DNA from: Actinomycetota bacterium
Lineage (GTDB): Bacteria > Actinomycetota > Actinomycetes > Nanopelagicales > Nanopelagicaceae
Assembly: GCA_009704515.1 (NCBI GenBank)
Contig: WLDZ01000035.1
Span: forward strand, 1-8,747
Direction of reading: 5' to 3'
DNA length: 8,747 nt
Shown in pieces: positions 1 through 6,862 of this stretch; the stretch's first letter is position 1; each line of letters begins with the position of its first letter. The notes under the pieces are model-generated. The model was not told where the DNA came from and searched no databases. It saw only the letters and a list, made by a program, of their open reading frames with translations. The translations under genes and the position numbers were made by a program.

Positions 1-452
1 AGACCAAATTTTCTATTGAGTGCGCCCATTGCAACAATCATAGAAAGAGTTGTGCAATTTGGATTTGAGATGATTCCCTTTGGGCGCTTCTTTATATCTT
101 TTGGATTAACCTCAGGGACAACGAGAGGCACTTTCTTATCCATTCGGAATGCCCCAGAGTTATCAACGACGACTGCGCCACGTGCGGCAGCAATCGGTGC
201 CCACTCTGCAGAAATCTCATCAGGGACATCGAACATTGCGATATCGATTCCATCGAATGCCTCTGGAGATAGTGCAACAACTGTTAGCTCTTCGCCACGG
301 CAAACTAATTTCTTTCCAGCGCTGCGAGCAGATGCAATGAGTCGAATCTCGCCGTAGACATTCTTTCGCTTACTTAAGATATCGAGCATGACTGTGCCGA
401 CTGCGCCTGTTGCGCCAACAACTGCAAGTGAAGGTAGCTTCTTCTTTTTCAT
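1..452 (-). CDS. asd: Aspartate-semialdehyde dehydrogenase, N-terminal part (gene runs off the left edge)
   Basis: The enzyme makes aspartate 4-semialdehyde from aspartyl phosphate with NADPH, the second step towards lysine, threonine, methionine and diaminopimelate. The first 150 codons are visible; the family is usually about 340-350 residues. The N-terminus has the Rossmann nucleotide-binding loop VVGATGAVG (residues 11-19). The conserved SNPNCTT segment (129-135) carries the catalytic cysteine at residue 133. [10 protein letters not shown] (96-105) is also typical. The ATG (450-452) overlaps the lysC TGA as ATGA, so translation is probably coupled. A GGAGG lies 9 nt upstream (462-466 on the plus strand). 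Identification is firm; only the C-terminus is missing because of the window edge. Confidence 0.96.
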   Translation of the reverse strand, partial: MKKKKLPSLAVVGATGAVGTVMLDILSKRKNVYGEIRLIASARSAGKKLVCRGEELTVVALSPEAFDGIDIAMFDVPDEISAEWAPIAAARGAVVVDNSGAFRMDKKVPLVVPEVNPKDIKKRPKGIISNPNCTTLSMIVAMGALNRKFG

Positions 453-970
453 CGACCTGTTCCTCCATATACGACGGCTTCGTCTTGATCTGAATCGAGG
501 CCAAAAGCAGTGTGGGCAGCCTTCGCTGCACGCTCTAGGTCGCTCTCGCGAATAATGACTGAAATGCGGATTTCTGAAGTCGAAATCATCTCAATATTGA
601 CTCCGGCCTCTGCCATAGAAGCAAAGAAGGTAGCTGTTACGCCAGGATGCGAGCGCATTCCCGCACCGACAAGTGAGAGCTTGCCGATGGTGTCGTCATA
701 TTGAATTGAAGCGAAACCAACTTCGCCTTGAATCTTCTTAAGAACGGATGTTGCTTCTGCGCCATCAGCCTTTGGCAATGTGAAAGAAATATCGGTAAGT
801 CCCGTTGCGGCAGCAGAGACGTTTTGGACAATCATGTCGATGTTGAGATCGTTATCTGCCAACGCTTGGAAGATGCGAGCTGCAACACCAGTGCGATCAG
901 GGACACCAACGATTGTCACCTTCGCCTCTGATTTATCGTGTGCGACTCCGGCGATGATTGCTTGCTCCAT
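449..970 (-). CDS. lysC: Aspartate kinase beta subunit, in-frame internal start within lysC
   Basis: An in-frame ATG at codon 251 of lysC (968-970) would give a 173-residue protein made of the two ACT domains only. AGGAGG sits 4 nt upstream (975-980 on the plus strand), a much better ribosome binding site than that of the full-length gene. The new N-terminus [19 protein letters not shown] matches the start of the C. glutamicum beta subunit ([19 protein letters not shown]), as I recall it. In that organism alpha and beta form a heterotetramer and bind the feedback inhibitors at their interface. The site is directly visible in the sequence; its use here is inferred by homology. Confidence 0.8.
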   Translation of the reverse strand: MEQAIIAGVAHDKSEAKVTIVGVPDRTGVAARIFQALADNDLNIDMIVQNVSAAATGLTDISFTLPKADGAEATSVLKKIQGEVGFASIQYDDTIGKLSLVGAGMRSHPGVTATFFASMAEAGVNIEMISTSEIRISVIIRESDLERAAKAAHTAFGLDSDQDEAVVYGGTGR

Positions 971-1720
971 GGTGCCTCCTTCAGGATGGTTCTCAACCAC
1001 CCATGTTCCCTCTAGTGGTGAAAATGATGAACGTACATGAATCGGTAAGCTGTAACGGCGTGCATATTCAACGCAACGAAGGTGAAGAACTTTCGCACCA
1101 GCTGCTGCTAGTTCGAGCATCTCTTCATATGTCACGGTGCTTAACTTTCGCGCTGCTGGTACGGCGCGAGGATCTGCAGAGAAGATTCCATCTACATCTG
1201 TATAAATCTCACAAACATCGGCATCCAATGCGGCGGCGAGCGCGACTGCAGTTGTGTCAGAACCACCGCGACCTAAAGTTGTAATGTCATTAGTGTCTTG
1301 CGAAATTCCCTGAAAGCCTGCAACGATTGCAATTGATCCGCCATTGATAGCTTCTTGAATTCGTCCAGGAGTCACATCAATAATGCGCGCCTTGCCGTGA
1401 GTTGAATCAGTGATAACACCAGCTTGTGAACCGGTAAATGAGAGCGCCTCAAATCCAAGATTATTAATTGCCATAGCCAGTAGCGCCATCGAAATTCGCT
1501 CGCCCGCGGTCAACAACATATCGAGCTCGCGCCCTGGTGGGATTGGGCTTACTTGGTTGGCCAAATCAATCAGCTCGTCAGTGGTATCGCCCATGGCAGA
1601 GACCACTACGACAACTTGATTGCCTGCCTTTTTTGTCGCCACGATCCTTGCGGCGACGCGCTTCATTCCTTCAGCATCAGCAACTGAAGATCCGCCGTAC
1701 TTTTGAACAATGAGCGCCAT
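449..1720 (-). CDS. lysC: Aspartate kinase, full-length alpha subunit
   Basis: The enzyme phosphorylates aspartate to 4-aspartyl phosphate, the committed step of the aspartate pathway. The protein has 423 residues, close to the 421 of Corynebacterium glutamicum LysC. The kinase domain covers about 1-235, with KYGGSSV (7-13), [11 protein letters not shown] (148-158) and YTDVDGI (173-179). Two ACT regulatory domains follow (about 265-340 and 345-415), with STSEIRIS at 380-387. In C. glutamicum this type is inhibited jointly by lysine and threonine. The position equivalent to its feedback residue T311 is Ser312 here. The ATG at 1718-1720 has no clear Shine-Dalgarno sequence, but the protein starts exactly at the family's usual N-terminus. 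The stop overlaps asd by 4 nt. An internal start yields a beta subunit, listed separately. Confidence 0.97.
   Translation of the reverse strand: MALIVQKYGGSSVADAEGMKRVAARIVATKKAGNQVVVVVSAMGDTTDELIDLANQVSPIPPGRELDMLLTAGERISMALLAMAINNLGFEALSFTGSQAGVITDSTHGKARIIDVTPGRIQEAINGGSIAIVAGFQGISQDTNDITTLGRGGSDTTAVALAAALDADVCEIYTDVDGIFSADPRAVPAARKLSTVTYEEMLELAAAGAKVLHLRCVEYARRYSLPIHVRSSFSPLEGTWVVENHPEGGTMEQAIIAGVAHDKSEAKVTIVGVPDRTGVAARIFQALADNDLNIDMIVQNVSAAATGLTDISFTLPKADGAEATSVLKKIQGEVGFASIQYDDTIGKLSLVGAGMRSHPGVTATFFASMAEAGVNIEMISTSEIRISVIIRESDLERAAKAAHTAFGLDSDQDEAVVYGGTGR
975..980 (-). promoter_or_regulatory. Shine-Dalgarno sequence for the lysC beta subunit
   Basis: On the minus strand this reads AGGAGG, followed by four bases and then ATG (968-970). 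It lies inside the lysC coding sequence, at the linker between the kinase and the ACT domains. It is the strongest ribosome-binding match in this operon. Confidence 0.75.
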
Positions 1721-1734
1721 GTGACAAGTTTGAA

Positions 1735-1759
1735 GGGCGACATCTCCCTCGTCTAGCCC
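1735..1759 (-). promoter_or_regulatory. Possible leader hairpin just upstream of lysC
   Basis: On the minus strand GGGC and GAC pair with GTC and GCCC around a nine-base loop, with a two-base TA bulge on one side. The hairpin ends 14 nt before the lysC start and lies in the 97-nt gap after recR. There is no T-run, so it is not a standard terminator. It is too small to be a lysine riboswitch. Its role is unknown and it may be a chance pairing. Confidence 0.25.
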
Positions 1760-1817
1760 AATTAGGGATTATCTCAATATATGAAACAAGGCACTATCCA
1801 AATAATGAGACAAACAA

Positions 1818-2423
1818 CTAGAGGCTGGTACGGCCCTCAAATGCGCGGCCAAGTGTGACCTCATCTGCATATTCGAGATCGCCACCGACAGGCAAGCCAG
1901 ATGCCAGGCGAGAAACGCTAATGCCCATCGGTTTAATCAAACGAGCAAGATAAGTGGCGGTTGCTTCACCTTCGAGATTGGGATCGGTCGCCAAAATGAT
2001 TTCGGTTATTCCTGTATCTGAAAGTCGTTGCATGAGTTCGCGAATACGTAATTGATCGGGGCCGATTCCGTCGATAGGACTGATTGCTCCACCGAGAACG
2101 TGATATTTACCGCGGAATTCACGGGTGCGCTCGATTGCAATAACATCTTTTGATTCTTCTACTACACAAATCTTAGTGCCATCACGTCGTGGGTCGCGAC
2201 AGATACGGCACTGTGCTTCTTCAGATACGTTGCCGCATTCGGTGCAGAACTTCACGCGCTCTTTAACGGTGCGTACTGCGTCCACTAATGAATCAGCGAT
2301 TTCAGAGTCAGCCTGCAAGATATGAAAAGCAATTCGTTGTGCGCTCTTCGGGCCAATGCCTGGCAAGCGTCCAAGTGCATCAATTAGATCTTGAATCGCG
2401 CCTTCATACATTCCGCTCGACAT
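1818..2423 (-). CDS. recR: Recombination mediator protein RecR
   Basis: RecR works with RecO (and RecF) to load RecA onto gapped, SSB-coated DNA. The protein has 201 residues, the usual length. Visible parts in order are a helix-hairpin-helix ([14 protein letters not shown], 17-30) and a C4 zinc finger (C60, C63, C72, C75). A Toprim domain covers about 85-180 ([21 protein letters not shown]), and [16 protein letters not shown] lies near the C-terminus. The start ATG shares its A with the dnaX TAA (TAATG), which suggests coupled translation. A second ATG at codon 5 (2409-2411) would match the mycobacterial N-terminus (MFEGPVQDLID) and cannot be excluded. No ebfC/ybaB gene lies between dnaX and recR. 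Confidence 0.97.
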   Translation of the reverse strand: MSSGMYEGAIQDLIDALGRLPGIGPKSAQRIAFHILQADSEIADSLVDAVRTVKERVKFCTECGNVSEEAQCRICRDPRRDGTKICVVEESKDVIAIERTREFRGKYHVLGGAISPIDGIGPDQLRIRELMQRLSDTGITEIILATDPNLEGEATATYLARLIKPMGISVSRLASGLPVGGDLEYADEVTLGRAFEGRTSL

Positions 2424-4165
2424 TAGTCATGTCTCTTTTCGCTAATAACTGTTGCACCGAGTTCAGCGGCAAGTAGCGCCGCTCCCGAAAGCTGTGTTGC
2501 ATCTGTTGGTGATTCAGATGTTCGGGTAGCTCGTGCCTCAGGCGTGCTTGTTGTATCGATACTTGGATCAACTGTTACTTCAATCTTGCGATCAAGGCCA
2601 GTGATTTCAATAAATGCATCGCGCAAGATTGCCTCTGATTCGCTGCGAATAAATGAATCACGCGCACCCGCGTTAACGATTCCGATCGTGATGATTTTTT
2701 CATCGACTCCGAGAATCTGTGCGCTGGCACTTAATAACGACCAGGTAAGGCGACGACGCTTCTTCACATTTTCAATGACATCAGGCCACATGCGACGAAG
2801 ACCCGCAACATCAATTGAATCCACGCTATGAACTGGCTTTGGAGCTTCTGCCTTCGGTGCAACTGGTTCTGGCGCGACTTCACGAACAGCCTCTGCAGTT
2901 ACTGGCGTTACATAATCGGCAGGATCAACTTCTTTCACTGGTGCAGGTGCAGCAGCGACAGGTGCTGCTTTCTTTGCTGCAGGTGGAGGAGTTGTTGGTG
3001 CAATATTTTCAACACGTTCGAGTCTTTCGATTCGTGCAAGTAAACCGGCCTCACCGTTATCGCCAATTGGCAACAAGATTCGACCACAAATGAGCTCAAG
3101 AATTAAACGCGGAGCAGTGGCTCCTCGCATCTGCGTCAAGCCTTCTGCTGCAATATCAGCTGCACGCGATAGCGATGCTTGGCCAATGTTCTGCGCCTGA
3201 CCGCGCATGCGCTCAAGTTGATCGTCGGGAAGTTCGCGCAAAATGCTATTGGCATTCGTTGCTTGCAACGCATCGACAATCATTAGATCGCGTAAGCGCT
3301 CCAATAAATCTTGGGTAAAGCGGCGCGGATCATGTCCAGATTCGATGACGCGATCAATAGTTTGAAAGAGAGTTGAACCATCGCGAGCTGCAATCGCGTT
3401 CATGGCATCATCTAGAAGTGCGCCATCGGTAAAACCCAAGAGCTGAACAGCGATTTCATATGTCACGCCATCTTTTCCGGCACCGGCAAGCAATTGACCA
3501 AGGACCGAGAGGGCATCACGGACAGACCCACCAGATGCGCGAACCACAAGTGGAATAACGCCTTTAGCAACCTTTACACCCTCAGCAGCACATACTTTTT
3601 CAAGATGAGCAGCCAGGGTTCCTGGTGGCACCAATCGGAACGGGTAGTGGTGGGTACGAGATCTGATTGTAGAAATTAATTTATCTGGCTCTGTTGTTGC
3701 AAAGATAAAGATGACATGTGCGGGCGGTTCTTCGACAACTTTCAATAAAGCGTTTGCAGCGCCTGTTCCGAGCTGATGCGCCTCATCAATTATGTAAATC
3801 TTGTACTTGCTCTGTACTGGTGCAAAGAATGCTTTATCGCGTAAGTCGCGCGCATCGTCTACAAGACCGTGGGTCGCTGCATCAATTTCAATGACATCGA
3901 GTGATCCTGGACCATTGGCAACGAGATCTTTACATGATTGGCACTCGCCACAAGGATTTGGTGTTGGCCCTTTTTCGCAGTTAAGCGAGCGCGCCATGAT
4001 TCGTGCAGAAGATGTTTTGCCGCAACCGCGTGGCCCGCTAAAGAGATATGCGTGGTGGGTCTTTCCGGATTCGAGAGCATTAGAAAGTGGAAGAGTTACA
4101 TGTTCCTGACCGATCACATCAGCAAATACAGATGGACGATACTTTCGATAGAGAGCAAGGCTCAT
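2423..4165 (-). CDS. dnaX: DNA polymerase III subunit gamma/tau (clamp loader)
   Basis: This is the ATPase of the clamp loader that puts the beta sliding clamp on primed DNA. The chosen start gives 580 residues, near the mycobacterial length. N-terminal AAA+ features are the LYRKYRP opening, Walker A GPRGCGKT (44-51), a zinc site (C63, C72, C75, C78), DEAH Walker B (127-130) and the SRT arginine-finger motif (169-171). GGSVRDALS lies near 212-220. A Pro/Ala-rich linker (about 390-435) precedes a C-terminal tau-like domain. The ATG at 4163-4165 is preferred because GAAGGG ends 7 nt before it. The in-frame ATG at 4169-4171 (two codons earlier) is only one base from that Shine-Dalgarno sequence. 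I see no slippery A-run that would suggest a frameshifted gamma form. Confidence 0.96.
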   Translation of the reverse strand: MSLALYRKYRPSVFADVIGQEHVTLPLSNALESGKTHHAYLFSGPRGCGKTSSARIMARSLNCEKGPTPNPCGECQSCKDLVANGPGSLDVIEIDAATHGLVDDARDLRDKAFFAPVQSKYKIYIIDEAHQLGTGAANALLKVVEEPPAHVIFIFATTEPDKLISTIRSRTHHYPFRLVPPGTLAAHLEKVCAAEGVKVAKGVIPLVVRASGGSVRDALSVLGQLLAGAGKDGVTYEIAVQLLGFTDGALLDDAMNAIAARDGSTLFQTIDRVIESGHDPRRFTQDLLERLRDLMIVDALQATNANSILRELPDDQLERMRGQAQNIGQASLSRAADIAAEGLTQMRGATAPRLILELICGRILLPIGDNGEAGLLARIERLERVENIAPTTPPPAAKKAAPVAAAPAPVKEVDPADYVTPVTAEAVREVAPEPVAPKAEAPKPVHSVDSIDVAGLRRMWPDVIENVKKRRRLTWSLLSASAQILGVDEKIITIGIVNAGARDSFIRSESEAILRDAFIEITGLDRKIEVTVDPSIDTTSTPEARATRTSESPTDATQLSGAALLAAELGATVISEKRHD

Positions 4166-4172
4166 TTTCATA

Positions 4173-4178
4173 CCCTTC
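4173..4178 (-). promoter_or_regulatory. Shine-Dalgarno sequence that decides the dnaX start
   Basis: On the minus strand this reads GAAGGG. It is 7 nt from the ATG at 4165 but only 1 nt from the alternative ATG at 4171, so it favours the shorter reading, [11 protein letters not shown]. Confidence 0.65.
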
Positions 4179-4249
4179 GATAGCTCTGACTCAACTCACT
4201 TCTAGTTGGCCAAAGGATCACTGTTAAAACAATTTTTGGTAATTACAGG

Positions 4250-4338
4250 GACCTCCGGTGCACCCAACAGAGCGCGCCTACCCTTGCTGTATTCCTACCC
4301 TGGGGGAGTTCAGCCCGATGCCGTCGCACCGGAGATCT
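4250..4338 (-). ncRNA. ffs: Signal recognition particle RNA, small (4.5S) type
   Basis: The minus strand contains the conserved SRP core: CCCCCAGG, then a short helix closed by a GGAA tetraloop (plus-strand ttcc at 4292-4295), then AGCAAGGG. This resembles the mycobacterial 4.5S RNA. The outer ends pair perfectly over nine bases (4253-4261 with 4326-4334, CTCCGGTGC/GCACCGGAG), giving the usual single long hairpin without an Alu domain. The RNA binds Ffh and directs membrane-protein targeting. It lies upstream of dnaX on the same strand. The exact ends are estimated to within a few bases from the terminal helix; no clear intrinsic terminator was seen. Confidence 0.9.
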
Positions 4339-4345
4339 GAGCCCA

Positions 4346-4351
4346 ATCTTA
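4346..4351 (-). promoter_or_regulatory. Probable -10 box of ffs
   Basis: The minus strand reads TAAGAT, matching TANNNT. It is about seven bases before the estimated 5' end of the SRP RNA (near 4338). I found no convincing -35 box. Confidence 0.4.
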
Positions 4352-4423
4352 TGTGTCAGGAGTGACTTAGCCCACCGCTACCCTTAGCCAGTCCACGCAC
4401 GGCTTCGGCCCAGTTTGGACGCT

Positions 4424-4508
4424 GGAGGATTCGCATAGCGGCCGAGTGCGCACGCTTGGAAAGCGTGTATAGGGAAACCTATCGAGGGTTCAAATCCCTC
4501 ATCCTCCG
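4424..4508 (+). tRNA. tRNA-Ser(GGA), copy 1
   Basis: This is an 85-nt class II tRNA. The acceptor stem is GGAGGAT with ATCCTCC (4501-4507), and the discriminator is G at 4508. The anticodon stem CACGC/GCGTG (4451-4455, 4463-4467) encloses loop TTGGAAA, with anticodon GGA at 4458-4460, reading UCC/UCU. The long variable arm TAGGGAAACCTA is typical of serine tRNAs, and the T arm contains GGTTCAAATCC. CCA is not encoded. It is divergent from ffs and is probably the original chromosomal copy, because everything to its left is conserved housekeeping DNA. Copy 2 is identical over all 85 bases. Confidence 0.97.
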
Positions 4509-4566
4509 CACTTTCCGTACATCTCCAAGTCGGGGATGCCTTATTTATCTCTGCAAGTATCTTCAA

Positions 4567-4572
4567 TAACTT
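4567..4572 (+). promoter_or_regulatory. Putative -10 box for leaderless B1 transcript
   Basis: TAACTT fits the TANNNT pattern and is followed by exactly six bases and the B1 ATG, so the transcript would begin at or next to the start codon. No Shine-Dalgarno sequence precedes B1. The same six-base spacing recurs before B2, the opposite-strand gene and the PGPGW gene. Confidence 0.4.
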
Positions 4573-4578
4573 GCTCGA

Positions 4579-5085
4579 ATGTCTCTAACTATCCCTAAAC
4601 CAGTCATATCCATATTATCTAAGCCAATGACCCCGCCATGGGTTCTCGCAGTTGTAATCGTTTCACAAATTGCCTTCACGCAAATTGGAAAGGAGTCTTC
4701 TCCTGTTTGTATTTTGAAATTTGAGCGACTTCATTACTCAACCTCCGTTAAGCGTAATCTAGGACTTGACGCAATCAAGATGAATATAAAGTCAATTTGT
4801 ACAGTTCCGCAGCGCCGTACCGAACTCACTGCAACTATCGAGGTTCTTGCAAAGGGAAATCCTAAGAATTACTTCACATCGCCGTTAACAATCGCTAGGT
4901 CTGATTATAAAAAACCGAACGATGCGGAATTCTTAGATTTTTGGGCAGAATGCAAAAAAGGTGAAACTTTGATTTTGAGCGGTGAAGCCAGTGGCAGGGT
5001 CTATTTAGAAGATGGTCGAGAGATTCCCATATCGAACCGCACAGGAAAATTCTCGCCCGTGTTTTGTAATTTTACGGCAAAATAG
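4579..5085 (+). CDS. Cassette gene B1: membrane-anchored or exported protein of unknown function
   Basis: I do not recognise this 168-residue protein. A hydrophobic segment at about 21-35 (WVLAVVIVSQIAFTQ) follows a short N-terminus with two lysines. It could be a signal anchor or an uncleaved signal, placing the rest outside the membrane. Four cysteines are present (C44, C74, C125, C163). C44, C74 and C163 align with cysteines in B2, which fits a disulfide-bonded outside domain. The ATG lacks a Shine-Dalgarno sequence but has a TANNNT box six bases before its 6-nt spacer, so it may be leaderless. The stop is 4 nt before A1, so the two genes are very likely co-transcribed. The gene is AT-richer than the housekeeping genes to the left. 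Confidence 0.75.
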   Translation: MSLTIPKPVISILSKPMTPPWVLAVVIVSQIAFTQIGKESSPVCILKFERLHYSTSVKRNLGLDAIKMNIKSICTVPQRRTELTATIEVLAKGNPKNYFTSPLTIARSDYKKPNDAEFLDFWAECKKGETLILSGEASGRVYLEDGREIPISNRTGKFSPVFCNFTAK

Positions 5086-5089
5086 CGCT

Positions 5090-5590
5090 ATGAGTCTCTT
5101 CGAAGAATACCTAAATCGTGGCCAATGGCTATCCGAGAGCGAGCGACTTGCGATCTATAAATACTTGCTTAAAACAAGTGAAAGGAAGTATGAAAATAAT
5201 AGAGAAACTCTCTTTGCAGATAAGACTCTTGACACTTGGATTTCTAATGGGCAAATAAAATACACATTTACTTCAAACATTGTCGACTATAAGGTGAGAA
5301 AAATTGGTGATCTTGAGTGGAACAATCAAGTTAGAACAATAAAGATTGGGCGGATTAAAAAGATTTCAAATAAGAAACTTAATAAATTTTTTGCCCAAGC
5401 TGAACTAGACACAATAAGAAACTATCCTCTTCCCGGACCAATCCCCATAGAAGATAGATGTTTCACAATGAATGCGTTTCCTTATTACTCATTGAAATAC
5501 TATTCAAACGGAAAAGGAAAAATCAGAGGGATTATTGAGAAATTGCAAAGTAAAGACGATGAGCTTCTGACTAAATTACTCTCGTCTTAG
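5090..5590 (+). CDS. Cassette gene A1: family A protein of unknown function
   Basis: This 166-residue protein has no signal or membrane segment, is rich in lysine and glutamate, and is probably cytosolic. It aligns without gaps with A2 (about 52% identity by my hand count) and A3. Shared blocks are WLSESERLAIYKYLL (13-27), I.NG.I.Y (51-58), KFFAQAELD (99-107), YYSNG.GKI (137-145) and KLQ.KDDELL (151-160). I chose the ATG at 5090, not an upstream in-frame ATG at 5012. The paralogues start at the same place, and the 5012 reading would overlap B1. The ATG is 4 nt after the B1 stop with no Shine-Dalgarno sequence, so translation is either coupled to B1 or starts on a leaderless transcript. No known family is recognised. 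Confidence 0.85.
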   Translation: MSLFEEYLNRGQWLSESERLAIYKYLLKTSERKYENNRETLFADKTLDTWISNGQIKYTFTSNIVDYKVRKIGDLEWNNQVRTIKIGRIKKISNKKLNKFFAQAELDTIRNYPLPGPIPIEDRCFTMNAFPYYSLKYYSNGKGKIRGIIEKLQSKDDELLTKLLSS

Positions 5591-5624
5591 CCGAATAGGG
5601 CCTCAAGGGTTCACTGAGCCGTTG

Positions 5625-5709
5625 GGAGGATTCGCATAGCGGCCGAGTGCGCACGCTTGGAAAGCGTGTATAGGGAAACCTATCGAGGGTTCAAATCCCT
5701 CATCCTCCG
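5625..5709 (+). tRNA. tRNA-Ser(GGA), copy 2, identical to copy 1
   Basis: All 85 bases equal copy 1, including acceptor stem, anticodon GGA (5659-5661), variable arm and discriminator G. Upstream flanks differ completely from copy 1, and downstream only scattered similarity remains, so the identical block stops at the tRNA ends. It lies 34 nt after A1 with no convincing promoter and may depend on read-through from A1. Perfect identity means either a recent event or ongoing gene conversion. The two copies form a direct repeat 1,201 bp apart. Confidence 0.95.
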
Positions 5710-6158
5710 CCCCGTTTCCGGCTCCAGCATCGGGTTCTTGCTTTCTCGTAATCGTCATAGGCTCTGTAGCAATAAATCATTATGTACTCCCTCAAATGCC
5801 AGTGATCTTGGCAATAAGGAATACCGGTTTGGGCGGAAATTTTTCGCGCTAATTTCTGTGCGCCTCTCAAAGTGGTAGATGCAGTTGTTCTAGTTGGAAC
5901 TACTTGCTTTCTTTTCTCATCATACTTATACAGTCTCACGACGTATCGAAGTTTTGTGTCATCGAATGGATCAATTTCTTCAGTCCTTACGAAAGTATCT
6001 AGTAGATGAATACATGTATCCGATTGAAAATAACTACCTAGGAAAGAGTGGCGGATACGAAAAGGCATAAAGAAGAACCAACTTAACACTCTCATAACTA
6101 CTTTGTTGCGCTGCCTAAAACTAAATGAGTAACTACTCTTAAATCTTCCTGGAATCAT
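5700..6158 (-). CDS. Hypothetical protein inserted in cassette 2, opposite strand
   Basis: This reads as a 152-residue, basic, aromatic-rich protein that I do not recognise. The N-terminal third (about 1-45) has a hydrophobic patch LSWFFFMPF (24-32). The remainder looks like an ordinary soluble domain, with Cys-containing stretches such as IPYCQDHWHL and MIYCYRAYDDY. Its stop lies inside tRNA-Ser copy 2, so the last codons are complementary to the tRNA 3' end; the natural C-terminus may have been replaced when the segment joined the tRNA. The ATG has TAAAGT six bases before its 6-nt spacer, again a leaderless arrangement. It occupies the place where cassettes 1 and 3 carry B. It could also be non-coding remnant DNA with a fortuitous open frame. 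Confidence 0.5.
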   Translation of the reverse strand: MIPGRFKSSYSFSFRQRNKVVMRVLSWFFFMPFRIRHSFLGSYFQSDTCIHLLDTFVRTEEIDPFDDTKLRYVVRLYKYDEKRKQVVPTRTTASTTLRGAQKLARKISAQTGIPYCQDHWHLREYIMIYCYRAYDDYEKARTRCWSRKRGGG

Positions 6159-6164
6159 TTAGAT

Positions 6165-6170
6165 ACTTTA
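6165..6170 (-). promoter_or_regulatory. Putative -10 box for the opposite-strand gene
   Basis: The minus strand reads TAAAGT, then six bases, then the ATG at 6158. The spacing equals that before B1, B2 and the PGPGW gene. Confidence 0.35.
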
Positions 6171-6272
6171 ACCGTTATAAGTTTATTGATGTGGTGCATT
6201 TACTCTGCGTAGTATTTCTCTTCATTTCGATTTCTTGCACTTCTACTCAAATAGACGTGGCAAAATAAAGTT

Positions 6273-6776
6273 ATGACTTCGTTTCAGGAATACCTATCAC
6301 TTGGCTATTGGTTGAGCGAGAGCGAACGCCTTGCCATTTACAAATATCTCTTGAGAACAAGACGCAGAAAATACAAATCTGATGCAATCTCATTACTTAA
6401 TCAAGGAAATTTAGAGACCAATATTGCGAATGGGGAAATTGCTTACGAGTTTACCGAAGGGGAAGTTAGGTATAGGGCTCGAAAAATCGGTGATTCTGAA
6501 TTCAACAATTTCCATCGTTCAGTCGGAGTCAGCAAATTTAGGGTGATCGCAACTTCTAGATTAGTAAAATTCTTCGCTCAGGCTGAATTAGATGTACTGA
6601 GAAATTTTCCTATTCCAAGCTCAAAAGAAAACCGAGAGGGTGGTTACTGCACCAATTTCTACCCCTTCTATGACCTTAACTATTATTCAAATGGCCGCGG
6701 CAAGATCATCGGTTTGTTTAAGAAACTCCAGGCAAAAGATGATGAACTCTTGGAGGAGTTGCTGGCATCAGCTTAA
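6273..6776 (+). CDS. Cassette gene A2: family A protein, orphan without an intact B
   Basis: This 167-residue family A protein of unknown function has all shared blocks: WLSESERLAIYKYLL (13-27), IANGEIAYEF (51-60), KIGD (71-74), KFFAQAELD (99-107), PFYDLNYYSNGRGKIIG (131-147) and KLQAKDDELL (151-160). It is a mosaic: the first 40 residues are much closer to A1, while the last 36 are nearly identical to A3. No B gene precedes it. Only a short stretch (GGCAAAATA ending 4-5 nt before the ATG) resembles the end of B1. A CAAAAT six-base spacer arrangement before the ATG could drive leaderless expression. Intact survival without its partner suggests A has a function of its own. Confidence 0.85.
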   Translation: MTSFQEYLSLGYWLSESERLAIYKYLLRTRRRKYKSDAISLLNQGNLETNIANGEIAYEFTEGEVRYRARKIGDSEFNNFHRSVGVSKFRVIATSRLVKFFAQAELDVLRNFPIPSSKENREGGYCTNFYPFYDLNYYSNGRGKIIGLFKKLQAKDDELLEELLASA

Positions 6777-6783
6777 TTAACTG

Positions 6784-6792
6784 ATCCTCCGC
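6784..6792 (+). repeat. Remnant of tRNA-Ser 3' end (third copy)
   Basis: ATCCTCCGC is identical to the last eight bases of the tRNA (acceptor strand plus discriminator) and the following C. It lies 8 bases after the A2 stop, where cassette 1 has a full tRNA after A1. It is 70 nt before the B2 start, the same distance as from tRNA copy 1 to B1. Nine bases could match by chance, but the matching position makes a relic junction likely. Confidence 0.6.
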
Positions 6793-6850
6793 TAGCTCTA
6801 TTTTTATCGCCAGTAGGGAACGCCTGATTTTCTTTACGGACGGCAAATCG

Positions 6851-6856
6851 TATTTT
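6851..6856 (+). promoter_or_regulatory. Putative -10 box for leaderless B2 transcript
   Basis: TATTTT fits TANNNT and is followed by six bases and the B2 ATG. No Shine-Dalgarno sequence is present. Confidence 0.4.
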
Positions 6857-6862
6857 CATCGG

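Noticed and set aside
958..1284. 108-aa plus-strand frame antisense to lysC, and similar frames antisense to asd, recR and dnaX
   Set aside because: They are shadows of well-conserved minus-strand genes, with no start signals or recognisable domains.
1721..1817. Lysine riboswitch upstream of lysC
   Set aside because: The whole gap is 97 nt and lacks the conserved lysine aptamer helices; such a riboswitch needs about 170 nt or more.
2423..4165. Programmed frameshift in dnaX producing a short gamma form
   Set aside because: I found no A AAA AAG-type slippery run with a following hairpin; the frame is simply full length.
4384..4566. 60-aa open frame on the minus strand across tRNA-Ser copy 1
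   Set aside because: It is the complement of a tRNA gene; such serine-tRNA antisense frames are a frequent false annotation. It has no start signal of its own.
5012..5089. Longer N-terminus for A1 from the ATG at 5012
   Set aside because: It would overlap B1 by more than 70 bases, and the added residues have no counterpart in A2 or A3, which begin at the position of the ATG at 5090.
5657..5878. 73-aa plus-strand frame starting inside tRNA-Ser copy 2
   Set aside because: It starts in the tRNA and then runs antisense to the 152-aa frame, with no ribosome site and an implausible composition.
6190..6269. Short plus-strand frame before A2 ending VAK with a lipobox-like hydrophobic stretch
   Set aside because: It has only about 25 residues from a GTG, no ribosome site, and no similarity to B beyond the final bases. 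It is mentioned only as a possible B scrap.
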